Part shown: positions 48,742 through 59,013 of the stretch, one piece after another | Numbering within the stretch: position 1 is the stretch's first letter | Layout of the letters: each line of letters opens with the position of its first letter | Assembly: GCF_001523745.2 (NCBI RefSeq) | Contig: NZ_CP013386.1 | Coordinates: 2,914,001 to 2,978,000 of the forward strand | Direction of reading: 5' to 3' | Length of the DNA: 64,000 nucleotides | Source of the DNA: Burkholderia mayonis | GTDB taxonomy: Bacteria > Pseudomonadota > Gammaproteobacteria > Burkholderiales > Burkholderiaceae | Notes under the pieces: model-generated | What the model was told of the DNA's origin: nothing | Database searches by the model: none | What the model saw: only the letters and a program-made list of their open reading frames with translations | Position numbers and translations under genes: made by a program

Positions 48742-49860
48742 TCACGCGATCCGCGCTTCCGTCGACGGATCGAACAGCACCGCCTTCGACACGTCGAACA
48801 ACAGCGACAGCTTCTGCTGCGGCTTCGGATCGGCGGCCGGGTGCACGCGGCTCACGATCCGCTTGCCGTTGACCTGCGCGAACACGTGCGTGTCCGGGCC
48901 GGTCGGCTCGGTCACGTCGACCGTCACGTCGACCGGCTGCAGCCGCGACGTCTCGCCGTTGTGCGCGCTCCTCGCATCGGTGATCCGCTCCGGCCGCAGC
49001 CCGAGGATCACGTCGCGGCCGACGTGGCCGTTCATCCGCTTCACGTCGAACGGCAGGTTCAGCACGCCACGCATCGCGCCCGTATCGAGCTCGATGCCGA
49101 CGCCGCTCCCCTGCTCGACGAGCTTGCCGCTGATGAAGTTCATCGGCGGCGCGCCGATGAAGCCCGCGACGAACAGGTTCGACGGCGAATCGTAGATTTC
49201 CTGCGGCGCGCCGAACTGCTGGACCACGCCGTCCTTCATCACGGCGATCCGGTCACCGAGCGTCATCGCCTCGATCTGGTCGTGCGTCACGTAGACGATC
49301 GTCGTGCCGAGGCGCTGGTGCAGCAGCTTGATCTCGGCGCGCATCTCGATGCGCAGCTTCGCGTCGAGGTTCGACAGCGGCTCGTCGAACAGGAACAGCG
49401 ACGGATCGCGCGCGAGCGCGCGGCCCATCGCGACGCGCTGCCGCTGGCCGCCCGACAGCTGGCCCGGCTTGCGGTCGAGCAGGTGCTCGATTTGCAGCAT
49501 CGCGGCGACGCGGTCGACGATCTGCTTCTGCTCGCTCTTCGCCACCTTGCGGATGTTGAGGCCGAACGAGATGTTCTCGCGCACCGTCATCGACGGATAC
49601 AGCGCGTACGACTGGAACACCATCGCGATGTCGCGATCCTTCGGCGACAGGTCGTTGACGACCTTGTCGCCGATCCGGATCTCGCCCTTCGTCACGGTCT
49701 CGAGGCCCGCGATCATGTTGAGGAGCGTCGACTTCCCGCAGCCCGAACCGCCGACGAGAATCAGGAACTGGCCGTCCTCGATGTCGATGTCGACGCCCTT
49801 GAGGACGGGCACCCCGTTCGGGTAGGTCTTGTACACGTCACGGATGGAAAGGCTTGCCAT
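48742..49860 (-). CDS. Sugar ABC transporter ATP-binding protein (MalK/UgpC type)
   Basis: 372 residues. Walker A GGSGCGKSTLLNMIAGLE, Q-loop MVFQSYALYPSMTV, signature LSGGQRQRVAMGRALARD, Walker B LFLFDEPLSNLDA, H-loop VYVTHDQ. The C-terminal TOBE-type regulatory domain is typical of carbohydrate importers. Fourth gene after SBP and two permeases on the same strand, so it energises that importer. In Pseudomonas the corresponding gene is gtsD or malK. Confidence 0.93.
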   Translation of the reverse strand: MASLSIRDVYKTYPNGVPVLKGVDIDIEDGQFLILVGGSGCGKSTLLNMIAGLETVTKGEIRIGDKVVNDLSPKDRDIAMVFQSYALYPSMTVRENISFGLNIRKVAKSEQKQIVDRVAAMLQIEHLLDRKPGQLSGGQRQRVAMGRALARDPSLFLFDEPLSNLDAKLRIEMRAEIKLLHQRLGTTIVYVTHDQIEAMTLGDRIAVMKDGVVQQFGAPQEIYDSPSNLFVAGFIGAPPMNFISGKLVEQGSGVGIELDTGAMRGVLNLPFDVKRMNGHVGRDVILGLRPERITDARSAHNGETSRLQPVDVTVDVTEPTGPDTHVFAQVNGKRIVSRVHPAADPKPQQKLSLLFDVSKAVLFDPSTEARIA

Positions 49861-49962
49861 GCTGTGAATCCTCTGTCTCAGTGCGGCGCGCGTGCGCCGC
49901 GTCGTGTCTCGTATCGTTGCGCCGCGCGCGGCGCCTGCATGTTCGCGTCGAGCGTCCCGACG

Positions 49963-50820
49963 TCACCCCTTGACCGCGCCCGCCGTCAGGCCGCGCACGA
50001 AGTAGCGGCCGGCGATCACGTAGACGAGGAGCGTCGGCAGCGCGGCGATGATCGCGCCCGCCATGTCGACGTTGTATTCCTTCACGCCCGTCGACGTGTT
50101 GACGAGGTTGTTCAGCGCGACCGTGATCGGCATCGAATCGACGCCCGAGAACACGATCCCGAACAGGAAGTCGTTCCAGATCTGCGTGAACTGCCAGATC
50201 AGGCACACCATGAAGATCGGCAGCGACACGGGCAGCAGGATCTTCGTGAAGATCGTGAAGAAGCCCGCGCCGTCGATGCGCGCCGCCTTCACGAGCTCGG
50301 CCGGCACGCTCACGTAGAAGTTGCGGAAGAACATCGTCGTGAACGCGATTCCGTACACGACGTGCACGAACACGAGGCCGGGAATCGTGTTGGCCATTCC
50401 GAAGAAGCCCTGCAGCCGCGCCATCGGCAGCAGGATCACCTGGAACGGGATGAAGCAGCCGACGAGCAGCATCGTGAAGAGCGCGTCCGCGCCGCGGAAG
50501 CGCCAGTGCGTGAGCACATAGCCGTTGAACGCGCCGATCAGCGACGAGATCAGCACGGCCGGAATCACCATCTTGATCGAATTGAAGAAGAACGGCTTCA
50601 TCCCGTCGCAGCGCACGCCGGTGCACGCCTCGCTCCACGCCTTCACCCACGGCGAGAAAGTCCAGTTCGACGGCGGCGTCAGCAGGTTGCCGGTGCGCAG
50701 CTGGTCGAGGTCCTTGAACGACGTCGACAGCATCACGTAGATCGGAAACAGGAAGTACAACGCGAACAGGATCAGCGCCGCGTAAATGACTGCCCGGCTG
50801 ATGGTCATCTTAGGCTGCAT
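49963..50820 (-). CDS. gtsC: Sugar ABC transporter permease, MalG-like
   Basis: 285 residues, six membrane helices. The EAA loop is visible as ELVKAARIDGAGFFTIFTKI, the contact to the ATPase. Start ATG 50820 overlaps the end of the preceding permease gene by 11 bp, showing translational coupling. Assigned GtsC-like from the SBP family and gene order. Confidence 0.9.
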   Translation of the reverse strand: MQPKMTISRAVIYAALILFALYFLFPIYVMLSTSFKDLDQLRTGNLLTPPSNWTFSPWVKAWSEACTGVRCDGMKPFFFNSIKMVIPAVLISSLIGAFNGYVLTHWRFRGADALFTMLLVGCFIPFQVILLPMARLQGFFGMANTIPGLVFVHVVYGIAFTTMFFRNFYVSVPAELVKAARIDGAGFFTIFTKILLPVSLPIFMVCLIWQFTQIWNDFLFGIVFSGVDSMPITVALNNLVNTSTGVKEYNVDMAGAIIAALPTLLVYVIAGRYFVRGLTAGAVKG

Positions 50821-51748
50821 TGCGGGTGCTCCTCGATTCCAGATACATCAGCGGCACGAGCACCGCGACGACCGTCGCGAGCATCATCACCGACGACGAC
50901 GCGCCGACGCCGAGTTGCCCCCGATTGAACGAATACGTGTACATGAACATCGCGGGCAGCGACGACGACGTGCCCGGCCCGCCCGCCGTCAGCGCGACGA
51001 CGAGGTCGAAGGTCTTGATCGTGATGTGGCAGAGGATCAGGAGCACCGAGAAAAACACGGGGCGCATGCTCGGAATCACGATCTTGCGGTAGATCGTGGG
51101 CAGCGTCGCGCCGTCGACCTGCGCCGCCTTGAAGATCTCGCTGTCGACGCCGCGCAGGCCGGCGAGGAAGAGCGCCATCACGAAGCCCGTCGACTGCCAG
51201 ACGGCCGCGATCACGACGCAGAAGATCGCCTTGTCCGGATCGTCGAGCCAGCCGAACGAGAAACTCGTCCAGCCCCAGTCGTGCATCACCTTCTCGAGGC
51301 CGAGGCCCGGGTTCAGGACCCACTGCCACGCGGTGCCCGTGACGATGAACGACAGCGCCATCGGATACAGGAACACCGCGCGCAGCGCGCCTTCGTTGCG
51401 GATCTTCTGGTCGAGCAGGATCGCGAGAAAGAGACCGAGCACGACGCAGATCGCGATGAACGGAACGCCGAACCAGCCGAGGTTCGCGGCCGACGTCCAC
51501 CAGACGTCGTTCTGGAACAGATCCGAATAGCGGCCGAAGCCGTCGAAGCCGTAGTTTGGCAACAGCCGGGAATTCGTCAGCGACAGATAGCCGGTGACGG
51601 CGATGAAGCCATAGATGAAAACCAAGGCGATCGCGATGCTGGGCGCGAGCACCAGTTTCGGAATCCAGCGGTCGGCGAACGCCGACAGCGGCGACGTGCG
51701 GTGCGCGGCAGCCGCGCTGGTTCCGTTTCCGCTAAGAGGGGCAGCCAC
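50810..51748 (-). CDS. gtsB: Sugar ABC transporter permease, MalF-like
   Basis: 312 residues with about six membrane helices (IALVFIYGFIAVTGYLSL first). EAA loop: SEIFKAAQVDGATLPTIYRK. The start is a GTG (51746-51748) preceded by CAGGAG; upstream codons in the frame are Arg-rich and non-coding in character. It pairs with the MalG-like permease encoded downstream. Confidence 0.88.
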   Translation of the reverse strand: MAAPLSGNGTSAAAAHRTSPLSAFADRWIPKLVLAPSIAIALVFIYGFIAVTGYLSLTNSRLLPNYGFDGFGRYSDLFQNDVWWTSAANLGWFGVPFIAICVVLGLFLAILLDQKIRNEGALRAVFLYPMALSFIVTGTAWQWVLNPGLGLEKVMHDWGWTSFSFGWLDDPDKAIFCVVIAAVWQSTGFVMALFLAGLRGVDSEIFKAAQVDGATLPTIYRKIVIPSMRPVFFSVLLILCHITIKTFDLVVALTAGGPGTSSSLPAMFMYTYSFNRGQLGVGASSSVMMLATVVAVLVPLMYLESRSTRNAA

Positions 51749-51903
51749 GTGTTTCGACTCCTGGAACGAGGTCGCCTGCGCGTCGGCAAGAAGCCGGCGC
51801 GGGCGGCGGGTACGGCGCGGGCCGGCACGCGGCCCGTTTGCTGCGGTTGCAGCACGAAGCACCCGGCGCGACGATGCGTGAAACCGGGCGCCCGCGCCGT
51901 GCG

Positions 51904-53151
51904 TTACTTCACCTTCGCGGCTCGTGCGAGCGCGGCAACCGCGCTCTTCGAGTCCTGCTGCGAGTTCATGAACTTCGTCACGACGTCGGTGATCGCGCCC
52001 GCCGTCGCGTCGCCCTGCGCCATCCCATGCGCGAGCGACGGCACGTAGCCGCCCGACTTGATCGCCGTCTGTTCATCAGCGTAGGACTTCTTCGCGCAAT
52101 CGTCGAACTTGTCCATCTTCACGCCGAGACGCACTGGGATCGAGCCCTTCAGCAAGCTGAACTGCTCCTGGAATGCGGGCGTCATGATCGTCTTCGCGAG
52201 CGCGATCTGGCCGGGCGTCGCCGCCTTCTGGCCCTTCTGCTGGAAGAACACGAACGAATCGACGTTGAACGTGTACGCATTCGCCGTGCCCGGCACCGCC
52301 GCGCAGATGTAGTCCTTGCCCGGCTTCTTGCCCGCCGCCTCGAACTCGCCCTTCGCCCAGTCGCCCATGAACTGCATGCCGGCGCGGCCGTTGATGACCA
52401 TCGCGGTCGCAAGGTTCCAGTCGCGGCCGTTGCGGCCGGTGTCGAAGTAGCCCTGGATCTTGCGGACCGTGTTGAACACTTCCAGCATCTTGTCCGACGT
52501 GAGCGTCTTCTGGTCGAGATCGACGAGCGCCTTCTTGTAGAAGTCGGCGCCTTGCGACAGCACGACGTCTTCCCACAGCGTCAGGTCCTGCCACGGCTGA
52601 CCGCCCATCGCGACCGGCTGGATGCCCGCCGCCTTCAGCTTGTCGGCGATCTGGAAGAATTCGGGCCACGTCGCGGGCGGCTTTGCGCCGATCTTGTCGA
52701 GCGCGGCCTTGTTGATGTAGAGCCAGTTGACGCGGTGCACCGAGAACGGCGCCGCGACGGTGTTGCCCTTGTATTTGATGATCTTGTCGATCTCGGGCGG
52801 CAGGTTCTGCTTCCAGTCGCCCGCGGCGGAATCGATGTTCACGAGCACGCCTTGGTCCGCCCATTCCTGGATCAGCGGCCCCTTGATCTGCGCGGCCGAC
52901 GGCGCGTCGCCGCTGATGACCTTCGTCTTCAGCGCGGTCATCGCCGCAGCGCCCGCGCCGCCTGCGACCGCGTAGTCCTTCCAGACGTAGCCCTGCTTCT
53001 GCAGGTCGTCCTTCAGTGCGCCGACCGCCTTCGATTCACCGCCCGACGTCCACCAGTGCAGCACCGTGACGTTCTCGGCTGCTTGCGCCGCTGCGGCGCC
53101 GAACAACAGGCCTGCGGCGCCGAGCGCGCCCATGATCGCGCGAATTTTCAT
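51904..53151 (-). CDS. gtsA: Sugar ABC transporter substrate-binding protein, GtsA-like
   Basis: 415 residues. Signal peptide MKIRAIMGALGAAGLLFGAAAAQA, then VTVLHWWTSGGESKAVGALK, DYAVAGGAGAAAMTALKTKV and ISGDAPSAAQIKGPLIQEWA. These match GtsA-type glucose/mannose-binding proteins of Pseudomonas. The location next to zwf-pgl-glk/hexR supports glucose as substrate. First gene of the four-gene minus-strand importer. Confidence 0.88.
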   Translation of the reverse strand: MKIRAIMGALGAAGLLFGAAAAQAAENVTVLHWWTSGGESKAVGALKDDLQKQGYVWKDYAVAGGAGAAAMTALKTKVISGDAPSAAQIKGPLIQEWADQGVLVNIDSAAGDWKQNLPPEIDKIIKYKGNTVAAPFSVHRVNWLYINKAALDKIGAKPPATWPEFFQIADKLKAAGIQPVAMGGQPWQDLTLWEDVVLSQGADFYKKALVDLDQKTLTSDKMLEVFNTVRKIQGYFDTGRNGRDWNLATAMVINGRAGMQFMGDWAKGEFEAAGKKPGKDYICAAVPGTANAYTFNVDSFVFFQQKGQKAATPGQIALAKTIMTPAFQEQFSLLKGSIPVRLGVKMDKFDDCAKKSYADEQTAIKSGGYVPSLAHGMAQGDATAGAITDVVTKFMNSQQDSKSAVAALARAAKVK

Positions 53152-53520
53152 CAGTTATCTCCTCCAGATTTGGATCGATTCGTCAGGCTTTCGACTGCGC
53201 GGATGCGTGAAAGCCGGCTTTGCTACGGAACGACACGGGAAATCGAGCCGCGAACGACGCATGATGCGTGCGGGCCGATGCCGGCCGCGGGCTCTTAGAA
53301 ACTGAGTGACTCGAGATTCAACGACTGTCTCCTCTTTGGGCTATCCGGTTCCGCCGCCGCGCGGCTCGAACCCGGGGCAGCGACGCGCGCGAACATGCGC
53401 TTCATCAATGTCCGATAACATTTCCACGTGCGGCGCTCGCGCCGCACGGCCCGTCCGAAGATCGCGCCTCTTCATGCCGTGCGCTTCTTTTCTTCGTTCG
53501 GGTGCTACCCCTTGCGGCGG

Positions 53521-53539
53521 ATTGTAGTTAAACTACAAT
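53521..53539 (+). promoter_or_regulatory. HexR-type operator (perfect 19-bp palindrome)
   Basis: ATTGTAGTTAAACTACAAT is a perfect dyad with a central A, 68 bp before the zwf start. It matches the TGTA(g/a)T...A(c/t)TACA pattern known for HexR (KDPG-sensing repressor) sites. The HexR protein itself is encoded as the C-terminal part of the third gene downstream, so autoregulation is likely. The 455-bp gap to the divergent gts operon holds no other gene; the site could also influence that side. Confidence 0.75.
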
Positions 53540-53606
53540 TCAGTGTCAAAAATATTTTTATCGCACTACGGCCCGCGTCGCGGGCATCCCCAAACGGCGG
53601 AGACAC

Positions 53607-55076
53607 ATGCATACCGATTCGAGCTTCACCTTCGTTCTCTTCGGCGGCACCGGCGATCTGTCGATGCGCAAGATTCTCCCCGCGCTCTTCGAGGCGCACC
53701 GCGCGAACATGCTGTCGGAAGCCGGCAGGATCGTCGCCGTGGCCCGCCATGCGGCGGACCGCGACGGCTACCTGCAATGGGTCGACGAGCACGTGAAGCC
53801 GCACGCGGCGAAGGCGGTGGGCGGCGCGTTCGACGAATCCGTCTGGCAGGGCTTCCTCGAGCGCATCGTGTACGTGAAGCTCGACCTCGGCCGCGCGGAG
53901 GACTACGCGTTGCTGCGCGATGCGGTCGGCCGGCTGTCGGGCATCCGCGTGTTCTATCTGGCGACGGGCCCGTCGCTCTTCGTGCCGATCTGCAAGGCGC
54001 TCGCCGCCGCGGGCCTCAACGAAGGCGCGCGGATCGTGCTCGAGAAGCCGCTTGGCTACGACCTGCGCTCGTCGAACGCGATCAACGACGCAGTCGGCGA
54101 GATCTTCGCCGAAGATCAGATCTATCGGATCGACCACTACCTCGGGAAGGAGCCGGTGCAGAACCTGCTCGCGCTGCGCTTCGGCAATGCGCTCTTCGAG
54201 CCGCTGTGGCGCCGCGAATGGGTCGAGAGCATCCAGATCACGATCGCCGAGGAGCTCGGCGTCGAAGCCCGCGGCGATTTCTACGACAATACCGGCGCGC
54301 TGCGCGACATGGTGCAAAACCACTTGCTGCAGCTTCTGTCGATCGTCGCGATGGAGCCGCCGCACTCGATGGATTCCGATTCGGTCCGCGACGAGAAGCT
54401 GCGCGTGTTGCGCGCGCTGAAGCCCGTCGATCCGCGCGACATCGGCAAGGTCGCCGTGCGCGGCCAGTACCACGCGGGCGTGATCAAGGGCGCGCAGGTG
54501 CCCGCCTACGCGACCGAGTCCGGCGTGAAGTCCGACAGCCAGACCGAGACGTTCGTCGCGCTGAAGGTCGAGATCGAGAACTGGCGCTGGGCCGGCGTGC
54601 CGTTCTTCCTGCGCACCGGCAAGCGGCTCGCCGACCGCGTCGCGGAGATCGTCGTCAACTTCCGTCCGGTGCCGCACTCGGCGCTCGGGCCCACTGCGCT
54701 GCGCGCGGGCGCGAACCGCCTCGTGATCCGGCTGCAGCCGAACGAGTCGATTCGTCTGTACTGCCTCGCGAAGCAGCCGGGCGAAGGGATGAATCTCGCG
54801 AGCGTGCACCTCGACCTCGCGTTCGACCAGTTCTTCAAGGAAGGCCAGATGGAGGCGTATCAGCGCCTGCTGCTCGACGTGATCAACGGCCGCCTCGCGC
54901 TCTTCGTCCGTCGTGACGAACAGGAAGCCGCATGGCGCTGGGTCGAGCCGATCCTGAACGAATGGGCGCGCTCGGCGAAGCCGCCGAAGCCGTACGCGGC
55001 CGGCACCTGGGGCCCCGCCGCCGCGAGCGCGATGCTCGCGCAGCACGGCACCTGCTGGCTCGAAGAAGAAAACTGA
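53607..55076 (+). CDS. zwf: Glucose-6-phosphate 1-dehydrogenase
   Basis: 489 residues. NADP-binding LFGGTGDLSMRKILPAL near residue 11, the active-site motif YRIDHYLGKEPVQNLLALRF with catalytic His, and the second-domain motif PPHSMDSDSV. First step of the Entner-Doudoroff/pentose phosphate route. First gene of zwf-pgl-glk/hexR. Confidence 0.96.
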   Translation: MHTDSSFTFVLFGGTGDLSMRKILPALFEAHRANMLSEAGRIVAVARHAADRDGYLQWVDEHVKPHAAKAVGGAFDESVWQGFLERIVYVKLDLGRAEDYALLRDAVGRLSGIRVFYLATGPSLFVPICKALAAAGLNEGARIVLEKPLGYDLRSSNAINDAVGEIFAEDQIYRIDHYLGKEPVQNLLALRFGNALFEPLWRREWVESIQITIAEELGVEARGDFYDNTGALRDMVQNHLLQLLSIVAMEPPHSMDSDSVRDEKLRVLRALKPVDPRDIGKVAVRGQYHAGVIKGAQVPAYATESGVKSDSQTETFVALKVEIENWRWAGVPFFLRTGKRLADRVAEIVVNFRPVPHSALGPTALRAGANRLVIRLQPNESIRLYCLAKQPGEGMNLASVHLDLAFDQFFKEGQMEAYQRLLLDVINGRLALFVRRDEQEAAWRWVEPILNEWARSAKPPKPYAAGTWGPAAASAMLAQHGTCWLEEEN

Positions 55077-55081
55077 TGCAA

Positions 55082-55115
55082 AGCGGCGCGCGTGCGGTTT
55101 CGCATGCGCGCCGCT
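55082..55115 (+). other. 15-bp hairpin in the zwf-pgl intercistronic gap
   Basis: AGCGGCGCGCGTGCG pairs with CGCATGCGCGCCGCT (one G-U) around GTTT. No T-tract follows. It may adjust the zwf:pgl ratio by stabilising or stalling the mRNA. Confidence 0.6.
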
Positions 55116-55167
55116 CGATGGTTCCCACTGAATTCATTCAATTCAATAAAGGCAGTCTGGAGGAGAA

Positions 55168-55848
55168 GTGATCGAGGTTCACGCTTTCGAAAGCCCGCGC
55201 GCGCAATCCGAAGCGCTCGCGCAAGCGGTCGGCGAAGCGCTCGCGGCAGCGCTCGCGCAGCGCGCGCGCGCAACGCTCGCAGTGTCGGGCGGCACGAGCC
55301 CGCGGCCGTTCCTGCAAACGCTGTCGAGCGCCGCGCTCGACTGGCCGCGGATCGACGTGACGCTCGTCGACGACCGCTGGGTCCCCGATACCGACAACGC
55401 AAGCAACGCGAAGCTCGTACACGAAACGCTGCTGCGAAACGCGGCCGCGCACGCGCGCTTCGCGCCGCTCGTCGACCTGCGCGAGTCGCCCGACACGCAG
55501 GTCGCCGCGCTCAATCAGAGCCCCGCGCATCCGCTGCCCGACGTCGCCGTGCTCGGCATGGGCGAGGACGGCCACACCGCATCGATCTTCGCGGACGCGC
55601 CCGAATGGGATCACGCGATCGCGACGACCGAGCGCTTCGTCGCCGTCCATCCGGGCGCCGCGCCGCATGCGCGCGTGAGCCTGTCGCTCGACGCGCTGAA
55701 GCGCATCGACCGCCTGTTCCTGCTGATTGCGGGAAGCCGCAAGCGCGAGGTGCTCGAGGCGGCCGCCGCCGCGCCGCAGAAGAACGCGATTTCGCAACTC
55801 GCCAACGACAAGGGGACGAAGCTCGATGTCTACTGGTGCGCAAACTAA
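55168..55848 (+). CDS. pgl: 6-phosphogluconolactonase
   Basis: 226 residues from a GTG start preceded by GGAGGAGA. Family motifs: [56 protein letters not shown]. Hydrolyses 6-phosphoglucono-lactone formed by Zwf. Its last 23 bases overlap the start of the glk/hexR gene. Confidence 0.95.
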   Translation: MIEVHAFESPRAQSEALAQAVGEALAAALAQRARATLAVSGGTSPRPFLQTLSSAALDWPRIDVTLVDDRWVPDTDNASNAKLVHETLLRNAAAHARFAPLVDLRESPDTQVAALNQSPAHPLPDVAVLGMGEDGHTASIFADAPEWDHAIATTERFVAVHPGAAPHARVSLSLDALKRIDRLFLLIAGSRKREVLEAAAAAPQKNAISQLANDKGTKLDVYWCAN

Positions 55849-57751
55849 CGTCGCCGCGGCGAGCCAGCACGCCGACGGGCCGCGCCTATTGGCCGACGTC
55901 GGCGGCACGAACGCGCGCTTCGCGCTCGAGACGGGCCCGGGCGAGATCACGCAGATCCGCGTGTACCCGGGCGCCGACTATCCGACGCTCACCGACGCGA
56001 TCCGCAAGTATCTGAAGGACGTGAAGATCGGCCGCGTGAACCACGCGGCGATCGCGATCGCGAATCCCGTCGACGGCGATCAGGTCCGGATGACGAATCA
56101 CAACTGGAGCTTCTCGATCGAAGCGACGCGCCGCGCGCTCGGCTTCGACACGCTCCTCGTCGTCAACGATTTCACCGCGCTCGCGATGGCGCTGCCGGGC
56201 CTCACCGACGCGCAGCGCGTGCAGATCGGCGGCGGCGCGCGCCGGCAAAACAGCGTGATCGGCCTGATGGGACCGGGCACGGGGCTCGGCGTGTCGGGGC
56301 TCATCCCGGCCGACGACCGCTGGATCGCGCTCGGCAGCGAAGGCGGCCACGCGACGTTCGCGCCGATGGACGAACGCGAGGATCTCGTGTTGCAGTACGC
56401 GCGCCGCAAGTATCCGCACGTGTCGTTCGAGCGCGTGTGCGCGGGCCCGGGCATGGAGATCATCTATCGCGCGCTCGCCGCGCGCGACAAGAAGCGGGCC
56501 GCCGCGAACGTCGACACGGCCGACATCGTCGAGCGCGCGCACGCGGGCGATGCGCTCGCGCTCGAGGCGGTCAAGTGCTTCTGCGGAATTCTCGGCACGT
56601 TCGCGGGCAACCTCGCGGTGACGCTCGGCGCGCTGGGCGGCATCTACATCGGCGGCGGCGTCGTGCCGAAGCTGGGCGAGCTGTTCATGCGCTCGCCGTT
56701 TCGCGCGCGCTTCGAGGCGAAGGGCCGCTTCGAGACCTATCTCGCGAACATCCCGACCTACCTCATCACCGCCGAGTATCCGGCGTTCCTCGGCGTGTCG
56801 GCGATCCTCGCCGAGCAGTTGTCGAACCGCACGGGCGGCGCGTCGTCGGCCGTGTTCGAGCGGATCCGGCAGATGCGCGATGCGCTGACGCCCGCCGAGC
56901 GCCGCGTCGCCGATCTCGCGCTCAACCATCCGCGCTCGATCATCAACGATCCGATCGTCGACATCGCGCGCAAGGCCGACGTGAGCCAGCCGACCGTCAT
57001 CCGCTTCTGCCGCTCGCTCGGCTGCCAGGGGCTGTCGGATTTCAAGCTGAAGCTCGCGACAGGCCTGACGGGCACGATTCCGATGAGCCACAGCCAGGTG
57101 CATCTCGGCGACACCGCCACCGACTTCGGCGCGAAGGTGCTCGACAACACGGTATCGGCGATTCTCCAGTTGCGCGAGCATCTGAACTTCGAGCACGTCG
57201 AGCAGGCGATCGACATCCTCAACAACGCGCGGCGCATCGAGTTCTACGGGCTCGGCAATTCGAACATCGTCGCGCAGGACGCGCACTACAAGTTCTTCCG
57301 CTTCGGAATCCCGACGATCGCGTACGGTGACCTGTACATGCAGGCGGCGTCCGCGGCGCTCCTCGGCAAGGGCGACGTGATCGTCGCGGTGTCGAAGTCG
57401 GGCCGCGCGCCGGAGCTGTTGCGCGTACTCGACGTCGCGATGCAGGCGGGCGCGAAGGTGATCGCGATCACGTCGAGCAACACGCCGCTCGCGAAGCGCG
57501 CGACGGTCGCGCTCGAGACCGATCACATCGAGATGCGCGAGTCGCAGTTGTCGATGATCTCGCGAATCCTGCATCTCGTGATGATCGACATCCTCGCGGT
57601 CGGCGTCGCGATCCGCCGCGCCGCGCCGAACGCGGAACTCGCGGAGGCGATGGCGCGCGCGAAGGTGCGCGCGGGCACGAGTGCGGACGACGAAGCCGCC
57701 GACGTGCTCGACTGGCTGAGCCACGGCGCGGCGCCTGCGGCAAAAGACTGA
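55826..57751 (+). CDS. glk: Bifunctional glucokinase/HexR-type transcriptional regulator
   Basis: 641 residues, a fusion typical of Burkholderia. Residues about 20-335 are ROK-unrelated glucokinase ([44 protein letters not shown]). Residues about 342-420 are an RpiR/HexR helix-turn-helix domain ([17 protein letters not shown]), and 465-600 a SIS sugar-phosphate-binding domain ([42 protein letters not shown]). One protein thus phosphorylates glucose and represses its own operon; KDPG is the expected effector by analogy with HexR. Confidence 0.94.
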   Translation: MSTGAQTNVAAASQHADGPRLLADVGGTNARFALETGPGEITQIRVYPGADYPTLTDAIRKYLKDVKIGRVNHAAIAIANPVDGDQVRMTNHNWSFSIEATRRALGFDTLLVVNDFTALAMALPGLTDAQRVQIGGGARRQNSVIGLMGPGTGLGVSGLIPADDRWIALGSEGGHATFAPMDEREDLVLQYARRKYPHVSFERVCAGPGMEIIYRALAARDKKRAAANVDTADIVERAHAGDALALEAVKCFCGILGTFAGNLAVTLGALGGIYIGGGVVPKLGELFMRSPFRARFEAKGRFETYLANIPTYLITAEYPAFLGVSAILAEQLSNRTGGASSAVFERIRQMRDALTPAERRVADLALNHPRSIINDPIVDIARKADVSQPTVIRFCRSLGCQGLSDFKLKLATGLTGTIPMSHSQVHLGDTATDFGAKVLDNTVSAILQLREHLNFEHVEQAIDILNNARRIEFYGLGNSNIVAQDAHYKFFRFGIPTIAYGDLYMQAASAALLGKGDVIVAVSKSGRAPELLRVLDVAMQAGAKVIAITSSNTPLAKRATVALETDHIEMRESQLSMISRILHLVMIDILAVGVAIRRAAPNAELAEAMARAKVRAGTSADDEAADVLDWLSHGAAPAAKD

Positions 57752-57794
57752 CGCGAGCCGCGAGCCGCGAGCCGCGAATCGCGAATCGCAGTGA

Positions 57795-57822
57795 ACCGGA
57801 GCCTGGGGGCTCCGGTTTTTTT
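57795..57822 (+). terminator. Rho-independent terminator of zwf-pgl-glk/hexR
   Basis: ACCGGAGCC-TGGG-GGCTCCGGT stem-loop followed by seven T residues, 44 bp after the stop. Between stop and hairpin lie GCGAGCC and GCGAATC heptamer repeats. Confidence 0.9.
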
Positions 57823-57924
57823 GTGCGGCCGCATTGCGTGGGACCGGCACGCGGGCGAATCCTTCGACCCGTCGCACCTGGTTGCACCCACAGCAGATTG
57901 TTTGCGCAACCTTCCAAAGCACTA

Positions 57925-57977
57925 GAAAAACTTTCCACGCGGCGGCCAAAGTCCGCACTTCTTTGGAAACATTTTCC
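57925..57977 (+). promoter_or_regulatory. Candidate Lrp-type operator sites before the cystine ABC operon
   Basis: Two dyads, GAAAAACTTTCC (57925-57936) and GGAAACATTTTCC (57965-57977), 40 bp apart centre to centre, about 170-220 bp before the SBP start. The same GAAA-n-TTTCC pattern occurs before metC. The surrounding 57.85-58.13 kb holds no gene. Confidence 0.4.
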
Positions 57978-58141
57978 ATTTTGACAAAATTAAGCTTGCC
58001 TTCAATCGACTTGCTTTCGTAGCCGCCGGACGACGCCCCGCCCCGCACATCCCGCATGAATCCGCGCGGTGCCGGGATCGCCGCCGAAGCGACGACGCAG
58101 CCGCGAAATCACCCGATCAGTTTTTATCAACGGAGATCAAG

Positions 58142-58942
58142 ATGAAGGCATTCAAACCGATGTTCACGTCAGCAGTCGCCGCCGCGCTCGTGGGCATCGC
58201 GACCGCCTCCGCGCACGCGGCCGACCTGCTCGACAGCGTCAAGCAAGCCGGCGTGCTCAAGATCGCGCTCGAAGGCACGTACCCGCCGTTCGATTACCGC
58301 AATAGCGACGGCCAGCTCGAAGGATTCGACGTCGACGTGGCGAAGGCCGTCGCCGCGCGGCTCGGCGTGAAGCCTCAATTCATCACGACCGAATGGAGCG
58401 GGATCCTCGCCGGCCTGCAAGCGGGAAAGTTCGACGTGATCGTCAACCAGGTTGGGATCACGCCGGCGCGCAAGCAGGCGCTCGACTTCAGCCAGCCGTA
58501 CGTGTACTCGAGCGTGCAGCTGCTGCAGCGTGAAAACGATTCGCGCGCGTTCAAGTCGCTGAACGACCTGAAGGGCCTCAAGGCGGGTGTCGTGCTGGGC
58601 AGCAACTATGCGGATCTCGTGAAGACGGTGCCCGAGGTCGGCCTGCGAACCTATCCCGGCGATGCGGAGATGCTGAGCGATCTCGCAACGGGCCGGATCG
58701 ACGCGGCCGTGAATGACCACCTGATGCTTTCGTACCTGATCAAGCGCTCGCACCTGCCGCTGCGCACGGGCAACATGATTCCCGGCGCCGACACGCAAAT
58801 GGGCATTCCGTTCCGCAAGGGTAATCCGAAGTTCGCGAAGGCGATCGACGACGCGCTCGCGGCGATGCGCCAGGACGGCACGCTGAAAAAGATCTCGATG
58901 CAGTGGTTCGGCTCCGACACGACAACCCCCAACGTACGTTGA
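58142..58942 (+). CDS. Amino-acid ABC transporter substrate-binding protein, cystine type
   Basis: 266 residues. Signal peptide ([18 protein letters not shown]), then [71 protein letters not shown]. This is the family-3 amino-acid binding protein set that includes FliY/TcyJ (L-cystine). Cystine or D-cysteine as substrate is inferred from the dcyD gene downstream in the same operon. Confidence 0.9.
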   Translation: MKAFKPMFTSAVAAALVGIATASAHAADLLDSVKQAGVLKIALEGTYPPFDYRNSDGQLEGFDVDVAKAVAARLGVKPQFITTEWSGILAGLQAGKFDVIVNQVGITPARKQALDFSQPYVYSSVQLLQRENDSRAFKSLNDLKGLKAGVVLGSNYADLVKTVPEVGLRTYPGDAEMLSDLATGRIDAAVNDHLMLSYLIKRSHLPLRTGNMIPGADTQMGIPFRKGNPKFAKAIDDALAAMRQDGTLKKISMQWFGSDTTTPNVR

Positions 58943-59013
58943 CCGCAACTGCCCGTGCGCGCGTCGGCCCGCATTGCGCCGCCGGCGCCCGGCAACGATC
59001 TGGAGACAAGTTC

